Shown: positions 23,567-31,325 of the stretch, in pieces
Position numbering within the stretch: position 1 is the stretch's first letter
Layout: every line of letters starts with the position of its first letter
Source: Rhodobacteraceae bacterium UBA7436
GTDB lineage: Bacteria > Pseudomonadota > Alphaproteobacteria > Rhodobacterales > Rhodobacteraceae
DNA: 40,547 bases
Assembly (NCBI GenBank): GCA_002478745.1
Contig: DLQI01000083.1
Span: 1 to 40,547, forward strand
Reading direction: 5' to 3'
The notes under the pieces: model-generated
Told to the model about the DNA's origin: nothing
Databases searched by the model: none
What the model saw: only the letters and a program-made list of their open reading frames with translations
Translations under genes and position numbers: made by a program

Positions 23567-24358
23567 TTACAGGTGATCTGGCTGTGGCATGCCTAAAACG
23601 TGGTAGCCGCCATCAACGCGAATGATTTCGCCTGTGGTACAAGCCCCAGCGTCAGATGCAAGATAAACAGCTGTGCCACCAACTGCTTCTAATGTTGCGT
23701 TCGAACGCATTGGCGCATTTTGATCTGTGTGTTTGTATGTCTTGCGTGCCCCGCCAATCGCGGCGCCTGCCAGTGTCTTCATTGGGCCGGGTGAGATTGC
23801 GTTAACGCGAATGCCTTCTGGTCCAAGATCGTTGGCAAGGTAACGTGTTGCTGATTCAAGAGCTGCTTTAGCAACGCCCATTACGTTGTAATTTGGTACA
23901 ACGCGATTTGAACCTTGGTAGGTCAATGTCAACAAGGTCCCGCCATTTTCAGTCATCAATGGGTGCGCACGGCGGGCAACCTCGATGAAGGAATATGCTG
24001 AGATATCCATTGAATGCTTAAAGTTAGCGCGGGAGGTGTTCAGAAAACGGCCTGTGAGTTCTGACTTGTCAGAAAACGCGATAGCGTGGACGACAAAGTC
24101 GATTGTGGGCCAGCGTGAACCCAAAGCATCGAACGCTGCGTCTAGGCTTGCATCATCCGTTACATCTACGTCGACCATGAAGTCGGAACCAACAGAGGCT
24201 GCCAATGGTTCAAGACGTTTGCCGAATGCTTCACCTTGGTAGGTAAAGGCAAGTTCGGCCCCAGCTTCGGCCATCGATTTTGCGATCCCCCAAGCGATGG
24301 AACGTTCATTGGCGACACCCATAATAAGGCCGCGTTTTCCTGCTAACATATTGGTCAT
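23567..24358 (-). CDS. fabI: Enoyl-[acyl-carrier-protein] reductase (NADH)
   Basis: A 263-residue short-chain dehydrogenase fold enzyme that carries out the last reduction of each fatty acid elongation cycle. Seen are the atypical cofactor loop GVANERSIAWGIA, the HAIAFSDKSEL strand, and the catalytic Tyr-x6-Lys in YNVMGVAK. RVNAISPGPMKTLAG and the IIRVDGGYHVLGM C-terminus are typical of FabI. It starts 10 bases after fabB and ends the fabA-fabB-fabI run. FabI is the target of triclosan-type inhibitors in other bacteria; no resistance change can be judged by eye. Confidence 0.96.
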   Translation of the reverse strand: MTNMLAGKRGLIMGVANERSIAWGIAKSMAEAGAELAFTYQGEAFGKRLEPLAASVGSDFMVDVDVTDDASLDAAFDALGSRWPTIDFVVHAIAFSDKSELTGRFLNTSRANFKHSMDISAYSFIEVARRAHPLMTENGGTLLTLTYQGSNRVVPNYNVMGVAKAALESATRYLANDLGPEGIRVNAISPGPMKTLAGAAIGGARKTYKHTDQNAPMRSNATLEAVGGTAVYLASDAGACTTGEIIRVDGGYHVLGMPQPDHL

Positions 24359-24368
24359 AATAAAATTC

Positions 24369-25598
24369 TTACCCGTGATATTTGGAAAGGATCATTGATC
24401 CATTGGTGCCGCCAAACCCAAACGAGTTTGTCATAACGCTATCAAGGCCGGCATTTTGCTTGGTCTCAAGTGCTATTTCAGAGGCGTCGAGCGCAGGATC
24501 AAGGTTTTTGACGTTGATCGAGCGGGCGATGAAATCATTGTCCAGCATTAGCGTGCTAAAAATTGCCTCTAACGCGCCAGCGGCACCTTGAGCGTGACCT
24601 GTCATAGACTTGGTCGAACTAACAGGTGGCGTGTTGCCTTGGCCAAAGACGCGGCGTACCGCTTCGATTTCGCCAACATCACCGACTGGTGTGGATGTTC
24701 CGTGTGCGTTGATGTAGCCAACTTTACGGCCTTCTGGCAGTGTGGACAGTGCGAGGCGCATTGCGCGCTCTCCACCCTCACCAGATGGCGCAACCATGTC
24801 GTGGCCGTCTGATGTTGCTGCGTAGCCTGTGACTTCAGCATAGATTTTCGCGCCACGTGCCAACGCGTGGTCCAGATCTTCAAGGACAACGATACCGCCA
24901 CCACCTGAGATTACAAAACCATCACGGTCCGCATCAAAGGCACGGCTCGCTTGTTCTGGCGTGTCGTTATATTTGCTGCTCATCGCGCCCATAGCGTCAA
25001 ACAGGCAGGATAATGTCCAATCCAGCTCTTCGCCGCCGCCTGCGAACATAACGTCTTGTTTGCCCATCATGATCTGTTCCGCTGCGTTGCCGATGCAGTG
25101 GAGGGATGTGGAACAAGCAGAGGTGATCGAATAGTTGATCCCTTTTATCTTGTAAGCAGTTGAGAGGTTCGCGCTGACGGTCGAAGACATGCATTTTGGA
25201 ACTGCGAATGGGCCGATGCGTTTTGTAGCACCTGTCTTTGCAACCGTTTGGTGCGCTGTCAGCATTGCGGAAGTGGAGGGACCACCAGAACCTGCAACAA
25301 GGCCCGTGCGTTCATTCACGATTTCCGCTTCAGTCAAACCCGCGTCAGCAATGGCTTGGGCCATAGCAATGTGCGCGTAAGCGGCTGCTGGGCCCATGAA
25401 ACGAAGGGTGCGTTTGTCGACGTGCTCAGCGACATCCAGTTTGAGCGTACCAGCGATTTGGCTGCGAAAGCCGTGCTCGGCCATTTCTGGGCTCGCGACG
25501 ATGCCAGAAGTTCCGGCCTGCAAGCTTGCAAGCACTTCTTCAACATTATTTCCGATGCTTGAGACGATCCCCAAACCTGTGACGACAACGCGGCGCAT
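24369..25598 (-). CDS. fabB: Beta-ketoacyl-ACP synthase I
   Basis: A 409-residue condensing enzyme of the thiolase fold that extends acyl-ACP and is needed for unsaturated fatty acid synthesis. The Cys-His-His triad is visible: C162 in TSACSTSLHC, His in YINAHGTSTPVGD, and His in TKSMTGHAQGA. The C-terminal glycine-rich TNSFGFGGTNGSMIL is also present. Position next to fabA supports FabB rather than FabF. It is 73 bases downstream of fabA and 10 bases upstream of fabI, consistent with a three-gene operon. Confidence 0.95.
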   Translation of the reverse strand: MRRVVVTGLGIVSSIGNNVEEVLASLQAGTSGIVASPEMAEHGFRSQIAGTLKLDVAEHVDKRTLRFMGPAAAYAHIAMAQAIADAGLTEAEIVNERTGLVAGSGGPSTSAMLTAHQTVAKTGATKRIGPFAVPKCMSSTVSANLSTAYKIKGINYSITSACSTSLHCIGNAAEQIMMGKQDVMFAGGGEELDWTLSCLFDAMGAMSSKYNDTPEQASRAFDADRDGFVISGGGGIVVLEDLDHALARGAKIYAEVTGYAATSDGHDMVAPSGEGGERAMRLALSTLPEGRKVGYINAHGTSTPVGDVGEIEAVRRVFGQGNTPPVSSTKSMTGHAQGAAGALEAIFSTLMLDNDFIARSINVKNLDPALDASEIALETKQNAGLDSVMTNSFGFGGTNGSMILSKYHG

Positions 25599-25671
25599 GG
25601 CGCTCTCCTTGTTCTGTGCTGGGTCTTAGAACCGACCCGACCATGTTTTTACAACTTAAACCGAAGTAGGA

Positions 25672-26181
25672 TTAGGTTTCAGATAATGCAACTTTCATGT
25701 CTTTGACCATGTAAATAACTTCGCCGTCTGCTTCTACAATCCCGTTGGCCACGCCCATTGTGAGGCGGCGGGTTTGGATCGCTTTGGTAAAGTCGATTTT
25801 ATAGGTAAGTTTCTTGCGGTCAGGGCGCACCATGCCGGTCAATTTAACTTCGCCCACACCCAATGCATAGCCACGGCCCTGCCAGCCGCGCCAGCCAAGG
25901 TTAAAACCGGTGAGCTGCCATAATCCGTCTAGACCCAAGCAGCCTGGCATGATCGGGTTGCCAGGGAAGTGGCAGTCAAAAAACCAAAGGTCAGGCGTGA
26001 TGTCAAATTCCGCAACAACGTGCCCCTTGCCATGCTCGCCGCCATCACCTGAGATGTCCGTGATACGATCCATCATCAACATGGGTGGGGCTGGCAATTG
26101 CGCATTGCCCTCGCCGAACAGTTCGCCGCGCGAACATTTTAGTAGGTCGTCCTTGTCAAAGCTTGTTGGGTAAAGGGACAT
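25672..26181 (-). CDS. fabA: 3-Hydroxydecanoyl-ACP dehydratase/isomerase
   Basis: A 169-residue hot-dog fold enzyme that dehydrates hydroxydecanoyl-ACP and isomerises the double bond, the entry to unsaturated fatty acids. The active-site His71 and Asp85 are in FFDCHFPGNPIMPGCLGLD. KCSRGELFG and PAPPMLMMDRI near the N-terminus match FabA, not FabZ. I start at MSLYPTSF (26181), which has GGAGAG upstream; an ATG 21 bases earlier would add a non-family extension. First gene of fabA-fabB-fabI, divergent from irr across about 260 bases that must hold both promoters. Confidence 0.95.
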   Translation of the reverse strand: MSLYPTSFDKDDLLKCSRGELFGEGNAQLPAPPMLMMDRITDISGDGGEHGKGHVVAEFDITPDLWFFDCHFPGNPIMPGCLGLDGLWQLTGFNLGWRGWQGRGYALGVGEVKLTGMVRPDRKKLTYKIDFTKAIQTRRLTMGVANGIVEADGEVIYMVKDMKVALSET

Positions 26182-26440
26182 GTTGGCGGCTCTCCGTATC
26201 ATATTTAGTATTACCCCTCCTTTACCATCGCAATTTGTGGTCCTGCAAGGGTAGGACGTCGTTGTTGTGCGCTTAGAAACTTGATGTGGTCTTTGCGGTG
26301 CATTGTGAGGGGGGTGACAGTAATATTGGGCAACCAGCGCGGTAATGTGCAGTTTATGCCCAATTCATGGAAAGGAATTGAAAACATCCGCTGGTCACAC
26401 TAGATGTTATTTGAGAATGTTTTGCAAAGGCTCAATTGTA

Positions 26441-26860
26441 ATGTCGCAAGAACAAATAGGCACGAACTGGTTGGCAACCGCTGGGCTTCGCCCTACGCGT
26501 CAACGCGTGACTTTGGCGGCTTTGCTGGTTGGAGATGGCCAACATCGTCACGTCACTGCCGAAAGCCTGTTCGACGCAGCCCATGCTAAGGGCAATGCTG
26601 TGTCGCTCGCGACTGTCTATAACACTCTTAGTGCGTTTTGTGATGCAGGACTGATGCAAGAGGTCACTGTTGATGGTTCAAAAAGCTACTTTGACACCAA
26701 TACACATGATCACCCGCATTTTTATTGGGAAGACGAAGCCAGATTGACGGATGCACCATCAGAACAGTTGGTGATTGCGCAGTTGCCGGACGCACCTGAA
26801 GGTGCGGAGATCGCATCCGTGGATGTCGTCATCCGTCTACGCCGCAAAGTCAAAAATTAA
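26441..26860 (+). CDS. irr: Iron response regulator Irr (Fur family)
   Basis: A 139-residue Fur-superfamily repressor. The winged-helix DNA-binding domain covers about residues 8-85 (LRPTRQRVTLAALL ... SLATVYNTLSAFCDAGLMQEV). The dimerisation domain begins at SYFDTNTHDHPHFYWEDEARL, where THDHPH takes the place of the His-rich metal/heme site. In rhizobia Irr senses heme and controls iron genes at low iron. Its place divergent from fabA is known in Rhodobacteraceae, from memory. The start at 26441 follows AAAGG; an in-frame ATG at 26345 would give a 32-residue Cys-rich extension not seen in the family. PerR or Fur are less likely because the CxxC structural zinc motifs are absent. Confidence 0.85.
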   Translation: MSQEQIGTNWLATAGLRPTRQRVTLAALLVGDGQHRHVTAESLFDAAHAKGNAVSLATVYNTLSAFCDAGLMQEVTVDGSKSYFDTNTHDHPHFYWEDEARLTDAPSEQLVIAQLPDAPEGAEIASVDVVIRLRRKVKN

Positions 26861-26949
26861 CCCAAGTTTGAGTTGGCATTTCAAGTGATGGGCTTGCCCT
26901 AACACATGATTGCAAACTAGCGTGAGCCTAAGAGTTCAGGAGCACATGC

Positions 26950-27747
26950 ATGACACATCCACTTATCACGCAAGATCACATCGAGACCTTCCAGAAGGAC
27001 GGGGTTGTTATGATCAAAGGATTGTTTGCGGATGAAGTGGATATGTTGCGCAATGGCGTCGCCCGCAACATGTCTGATCCTGGGCCACATGCCGCCGAGA
27101 ATTTGCATAAGGGTGAGGCGGGTCGCTTCTTTGATGATTATTGCAACTGGAGTCGTATTCCTGAATTTGAAAATGTTATTCGCAACTCTGCTGCTGCCGA
27201 AGTCGGCGCGGATCTTATGCGGTCCAATTCGGTGCAATTGTTTCATGATCACGTTCTGGTCAAAGAGCCCGGTACCTCAAAGCCAACACCTTGGCACACG
27301 GATGGCCCGTATTATTTTGTTGAGGGTCAACAAACGGTTAGCTTTTGGTCGCCTCTAGATGCCGTAACAAATGCCAGCTTGCGCTGCGTTGCCGGGTCAC
27401 ATTTGTGGGAAAAACCAGTTTTGCCGACACGATGGCTAAGCGAAACAAATTTTTACCCAGACGACGAGACATATATGGCCGTGCCTGATCCTGATGCCGA
27501 AGGGATGAAAGTCGTTGAGTGGGAGCTGGAACCAGGCGACGCTGTGGCGTTTAACTATAATATTCTGCACGGGGCGCGTGGGAACGAGGCTACAACCAGA
27601 CGGCGGGCATTTTCGCTGCGCTTGCTTGGGGATGATGCACGCTATGTGGAACGCCCGGGGCCGACGTCACCACCATTCCCGGGACATGATATGACCCTAG
27701 GACAAAAGCTTCGCTCTGATTGGTTCCCGACATTATTTGAACGCTAA
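26950..27747 (+). CDS. Phytanoyl-CoA dioxygenase (PhyH) family protein
   Basis: A 265-residue Fe(II)/2-oxoglutarate-dependent oxygenase. The facial triad is visible: H116 and D118 in PWHTDGPYY, and H207 in NILHGARGN. R224 in FSLRLL would bind 2-oxoglutarate. The family hydroxylates phytanoyl-CoA, ectoine, mitomycin-type or other small substrates; nothing nearby names the substrate. It has its own upstream region of about 90 bases after irr and converges with the next gene with a 12-base gap. Confidence 0.85.
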   Translation: MTHPLITQDHIETFQKDGVVMIKGLFADEVDMLRNGVARNMSDPGPHAAENLHKGEAGRFFDDYCNWSRIPEFENVIRNSAAAEVGADLMRSNSVQLFHDHVLVKEPGTSKPTPWHTDGPYYFVEGQQTVSFWSPLDAVTNASLRCVAGSHLWEKPVLPTRWLSETNFYPDDETYMAVPDPDAEGMKVVEWELEPGDAVAFNYNILHGARGNEATTRRRAFSLRLLGDDARYVERPGPTSPPFPGHDMTLGQKLRSDWFPTLFER

Positions 27748-27759
27748 TTCTGATCTATA

Positions 27760-28629
27760 TTAGAACCACTGTCCCGGTTCCATCAGCCCCAGATCAAGTA
27801 ACTGACGTGAATGCCATTCAAAGGCTGCAGAGTTGTGCCATTTGAAGGTAGGGATGTCGAAGGTGCTGCCTGGATTTTGTTTTAATGCCTTGGCTGTTCT
27901 GAACGAACAGATGGCAGATGTCAGGTTGTGATGCCACGGGCAGGCATATGTATTATATTCTTCGTCATTAAAGGTGTGATCTTCACACAGTTTCAGACCC
28001 TCTTTGGATTTGAAGAGTGCGATGCGGTCAATCTTACGGCGATTCAGAGGGACGTGTTCTTCATAGCGCCAGCGCAATCCACCGAAGAAATCCAATTGAC
28101 GGTCTTTAGGGTGGTTGTGGTTGTTGATGTCCGGGCGCGCCAGTGCGTAATAACCAGAACGATCAAGGTGGGCGCGATCTAAGGACACCGCATCTGGGTT
28201 AGCGTCCAGATCATCAGAATATAAATCGACAACATAGGTTAGCATCGAATGGCGGCGTTCCTCGGTATGGAATGACAGCATTTCACCAACAGTACGTGTT
28301 TCGCAAAATGGGTGGAACAAATACTCTGCGTTGAAGCAGTAGTACATCCAAAGACCGGGGGCCGCAGCAATCACGCTGTTGACCGCAAGTTCCATCGCAC
28401 CTTCGCGTGCCATGTTATATCCAACGCGGTGAACCACGTCTTGAAGATCGCGTGGCAATTCAAAAACGTCGGGCATGAAGGCAATGATACTGGCGAATCC
28501 TGCCTGCTGATGATGGCGCAGTGTCGTTGCAATTTCCACATCATCCTCAACGAGAATGATCGCGACAGGCCCTTTGGCCAAGGCCGCGGCCCCGTCTTTT
28601 AAGAAAGTCTCTAGGTCTTTGTATTGCAT
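27760..28629 (-). CDS. Unknown protein, possible family 2 glycosyltransferase relative
   Basis: A 289-residue cytosolic protein. The beginning AIILVEDDVEIATTLRHHQQAGF resembles glycosyltransferase families that start with an acidic nucleotide-binding strand and a helix. The middle WMYYCFNAEYLFHPFCE occupies the place of a DxD-containing strand but shows only FNAEYLF. Later segments are rich in aromatic residues (RWRYEEHVP, CPWHHNLTSA, WHSRQLLDLG). I start at MQYKDLETFLKDG (28629); the frame is open 63 bases further. Assignment is by general likeness only. It is divergent from miaB with a gap of about 108 bases. Confidence 0.45.
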   Translation of the reverse strand: MQYKDLETFLKDGAAALAKGPVAIILVEDDVEIATTLRHHQQAGFASIIAFMPDVFELPRDLQDVVHRVGYNMAREGAMELAVNSVIAAAPGLWMYYCFNAEYLFHPFCETRTVGEMLSFHTEERRHSMLTYVVDLYSDDLDANPDAVSLDRAHLDRSGYYALARPDINNHNHPKDRQLDFFGGLRWRYEEHVPLNRRKIDRIALFKSKEGLKLCEDHTFNDEEYNTYACPWHHNLTSAICSFRTAKALKQNPGSTFDIPTFKWHNSAAFEWHSRQLLDLGLMEPGQWF

Positions 28630-28737
28630 CGGATGCTCGTTTTGAGTGTTGTTGCTAAATTCCTTCAAATCGGCGCGCATTGCAAGCGGCACTTGCCCCT
28701 GCTAGATGACGCTCAACCGCCAAAATCATACCGGATC

Positions 28738-30069
28738 ATGACTATGACTAGCCCAAAGAAGCTCTTCATCAAAACCTTCGGCTGCCAGATGAACGTCTAT
28801 GACAGCGAACGCATGGCCGAAGCGCTGGGCGGCGAGGGTTATGTCGAGACGAAAAGCCAAGAAGAAGCAGATATGATTCTGCTAAACACTTGCCATATCC
28901 GCGAAAAAGCGGTTGAAAAAGTGTATTCTGACTTGGGCCGGTTGAAAAAGTTCAAAGAGGCTAAGCCTGATCTTAAGATTGGTGTGGCTGGATGTGTTGC
29001 ACAGGCTGAAGGCGGCGAGATTATGCGTCGTCAGCCGTTGGTCGACTTGGTTGTTGGGCCGCAATCTTACCACCGGCTCCCAGAAATGGAGGCTTTGATC
29101 CAGCAGGGTAAACGCGCCTTGGATACTGATTTTCCTGAAGAGGACAAATTCGAGAAGCTTAAAGCACGCCCTAAAGCCCCGCGTGGCCCGACGGCATTTC
29201 TGACTGTTCAAGAAGGTTGCGATAAATTTTGCGCTTTCTGTGTAGTACCATACACGCGCGGCGCTGAAGTAAGTCGCCCGGTAACACGTATTCTTGATGA
29301 AGCACGCAATCTTGTGGAACGTGGTGTGCGCGAAATTACCCTGCTGGGCCAGAATGTTAATGCTTACCACGGTGACGGTCCAAAAGGGACCGACTACACA
29401 TTAGCACAGCTCATCTGGGAGCTGGATAAGGTTGATGGGTTGGAACGTATTCGCTTCACCACCAGCCACCCCAATGACATGACAGATGAGTTGATTGAGG
29501 CGCACGGAAATTGTGCAAAACTGATGCCGTATCTGCATCTTCCTGTCCAATCAGGAAGTGACCATATTCTAAAACGGATGAACCGCAGCCACACCGCAGA
29601 AAGCTATTTGCGCGTGATCGAACGCATTCGCGCAGCGCGCCCTGATATTGTATTGTCAGGTGACTTTATCGTGGGTTTCCCCGAAGAGACTGAAACGCAT
29701 TTTCAAGAGACCCTCGATCTGGTCGAACAAGTTAAATACGGCTACGCATATTCCTTCAAATATTCCACACGCCCCGGCACACCCGCAGCGGAACGCGCCT
29801 TGGTAGATGCCGTTGAGGCCGATGATCGCTTGCAGCGTTTGCAGGCATTGATCACAAAGCATCAGCGCGAAATTCAAGATGGTATGATTGGTCGTGAGGT
29901 CAGTGTTCTGTTTGAAAAGCTTGGACGCGATGAAGGGCAGATGGTTGGCAAATCCGAGTACCTACACGCGGTGCATGTTGCCAATGCAAATGCCCAAGTC
30001 GGGGATATCGGAAAAGTAAGAATCGTTGATGCGGGTACAAATTCGCTGAAAGGCGAAATTCTCTCGTAG
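28738..30069 (+). CDS. miaB: tRNA-2-methylthio-N6-dimethylallyladenosine synthase
   Basis: A 443-residue radical-SAM enzyme that adds methylthio to i6A37 of tRNAs reading UNN codons. The N-terminal UPF0004 domain has auxiliary-cluster cysteines C16 (KTFGCQMNVYDSERM), C52 (LLNTCHIREKA) and the Cys of VAGCVAQAEG. The radical-SAM triad is in EGCDKFCAFCVVPYTRGAE. A C-terminal TRAM domain (about 370-443, REVSVLFEKLG ...) binds tRNA. The tandem ATGs at 28738 and 28744 both work as starts; the frame opens further upstream without family likeness. It needs Fe-S clusters, which YgfZ in this window may help repair. Confidence 0.96.
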   Translation: MTMTSPKKLFIKTFGCQMNVYDSERMAEALGGEGYVETKSQEEADMILLNTCHIREKAVEKVYSDLGRLKKFKEAKPDLKIGVAGCVAQAEGGEIMRRQPLVDLVVGPQSYHRLPEMEALIQQGKRALDTDFPEEDKFEKLKARPKAPRGPTAFLTVQEGCDKFCAFCVVPYTRGAEVSRPVTRILDEARNLVERGVREITLLGQNVNAYHGDGPKGTDYTLAQLIWELDKVDGLERIRFTTSHPNDMTDELIEAHGNCAKLMPYLHLPVQSGSDHILKRMNRSHTAESYLRVIERIRAARPDIVLSGDFIVGFPEETETHFQETLDLVEQVKYGYAYSFKYSTRPGTPAAERALVDAVEADDRLQRLQALITKHQREIQDGMIGREVSVLFEKLGRDEGQMVGKSEYLHAVHVANANAQVGDIGKVRIVDAGTNSLKGEILS

Positions 30070-30089
30070 GGTAAACGCAGCATTATCCG

Positions 30090-30120
30090 GCTTTGAAAGC
30101 TTCAAAAGCGCAACTTTTTT
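30090..30120 (+). terminator. Probable terminator of miaB
   Basis: GCTTTGAA pairs with TTCAAAAGC (one bulged A) around a 3-base loop, followed a few bases later by six T. The stem is A/T-rich, so strength is moderate. Confidence 0.5.
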
Positions 30121-30268
30121 GTGAGTGATCAGGGTAAAACCACCACATCTTGTGAATACACCTTCACACGGCGTCAATTATTACCTATCAATTCGTCATA
30201 ATAGCACGAGCCAGCGTTTTTTTGACGTCCAAGGCTTTTGCGGCGGAACAAAAAAAAGGAACAGGGCT

Positions 30269-30846
30269 GTGGGATATAAGTTTTCTAATGCCGTACGTAA
30301 CGTTCTGGCAGGGACAGCTGCAGTCGCTTTGTAATTGGTGGGACAAGCGTATCTGCGCAAGGTCTTTTCGGACGCAAAAAAGCGCAAAACGATCAATATG
30401 TCCCAACTGTCTGGATCGATCCGGATGGATGTGAGCACTGGGTTATGGACGACGGTGTTGAAGGCTACATGTCGCCTCACACAAGCCGTCAGGGTATTCC
30501 GGTTTGTCGTCGTGGTAACGTTTGTGGCGTCATGAACTCCGACCAGTTCTTTGCTACCAATAGCGCAAAAATTTCTGGTGCAGGACGTGAACGTTTGACC
30601 CAGTTCTTCCAGCAAACTGCCGCAACCAGCTACATCATCACGGGCCACACCGATGCGCGTGCTTCTGATGAATACAACATGAAGCTATCATACAACCGTG
30701 CGTCTTCTGTTGCTCGGATCGCCCAAAGCTCAGGCGCACGTATCGCCGACGTACGTGGCTACGGTGAACGTATGCCAGCAGCTTCAAACAAAACGGCACA
30801 CGGTATGCAACAAAACCGCCGTGTCGAAATCATCTGTATTCGTTAA
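30269..30846 (+). pseudogene. OmpA-family outer-membrane protein gene with a one-base frameshift
   Basis: Two frames join into one sensible protein. The first, from a GTG at 30269 with AAAGGA upstream, gives MGYKFSNAVRNVLAGTAAVAL and stops at 30332-30334. Stepping to the next frame at about 30331 continues VIGGTSVSAQGLFGRKK, completing a signal peptide with a VSA-Q cleavage site. Then come the module VWIDPDGCEHWVMDDGVEGY and an OmpA peptidoglycan-binding domain (DQFFATNSAKISGAGR ... ITGHTDARASDEYN ... QNRRVEIICIR). One lost G in TTTGGTAATT would explain it. The distal frame's own first ATG (30445) cuts the module and has no signal peptide. Either a real recent inactivation or a sequencing error; no slippery site for programmed frameshifting is seen. 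Confidence 0.75.
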
Positions 30847-30858
30847 GGGGATCAAGAA

Positions 30859-31170
30859 ATGACCTTTGTAAAAATCATTACTGCCTGTTCGTTGGTTGCC
30901 TCTTTGGGTGCGTGCGAAATTGCTGGCAGCGGCAAAAAATCAGACAAAACAGTCGACCGTGGCTTTGACAAAAAACACCTTAGCCAATTGGTTGCGGGTG
31001 TTTGGGTCGATCCAAACGGCTGTGATCACTGGATCATCGACGACGGTGTTGAGGGCTATTTGTCTCAACGTCTCGACAAATATGGTAAACCTGTATGTTC
31101 AGGTGTTGCACAACCGAACACGGTGACTGGCCCGTTCAAAGCTGGTTCCACATTTGGCGATCCAATCTAA
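30859..31170 (+). CDS. Small lipoprotein sharing a module with the OmpA-family neighbour
   Basis: A 103-residue protein with a lipoprotein signal: basic start, hydrophobic stretch, and lipobox SLGAC with the Cys at about residue 19. The mature part repeats the neighbour's N-terminal module: VWVDPNGCDHWIIDDGVEGY ... GKPVC, against VWIDPDGCEHWVMDDGVEGY ... GIPVC upstream. After the second Cys it ends with a short tail instead of an OmpA domain. The two conserved cysteines may form a disulfide in the periplasm. Function unknown. It starts 12 bases after the OmpA-family gene with GGGGATCAAGAA before the ATG, so the two are cotranscribed. It is followed by a strong terminator. Confidence 0.8.
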   Translation: MTFVKIITACSLVASLGACEIAGSGKKSDKTVDRGFDKKHLSQLVAGVWVDPNGCDHWIIDDGVEGYLSQRLDKYGKPVCSGVAQPNTVTGPFKAGSTFGDPI

Positions 31171-31193
31171 GCCGACCGTTAGACTTAGAATTT

Positions 31194-31228
31194 GGGCTGT
31201 AGCGTTAATCGCTGCGGCCCATTTTTTT
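31194..31228 (+). terminator. Rho-independent terminator of the OmpA-lipoprotein pair
   Basis: GGGCTGTAGCG pairs fully with CGCTGCGGCCC (two G-T pairs) around a TTAAT loop, followed by A and seven T. This is a textbook structure and separates the pair from the phoH operon. Confidence 0.92.
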
Positions 31229-31325
31229 GCGAATGATGAAAAGACACTTTTGTCCTATTGTGTCCAGTCGATGAAAACGCCACCCTTGTTAAAAGACAGG
31301 TTAACCGTGAATCAGGAGCGCATTT

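Noticed and set aside
26345..26440. Cys-rich N-terminal extension of Irr
   Set aside because: The family starts at about MSQEQ; the extension overlaps the promoter region and has no ribosome binding site.
30326..30336. Programmed ribosomal frameshifting in the OmpA-family gene
   Set aside because: No X-XXY-YYZ slippery heptamer or stimulatory hairpin is visible at the junction.
30445..30846. A separate OmpA gene starting at the ATG at 30445
   Set aside because: It would begin inside the conserved module shared with the next lipoprotein and lack a signal peptide and ribosome binding site; a frameshifted longer gene explains the data better.
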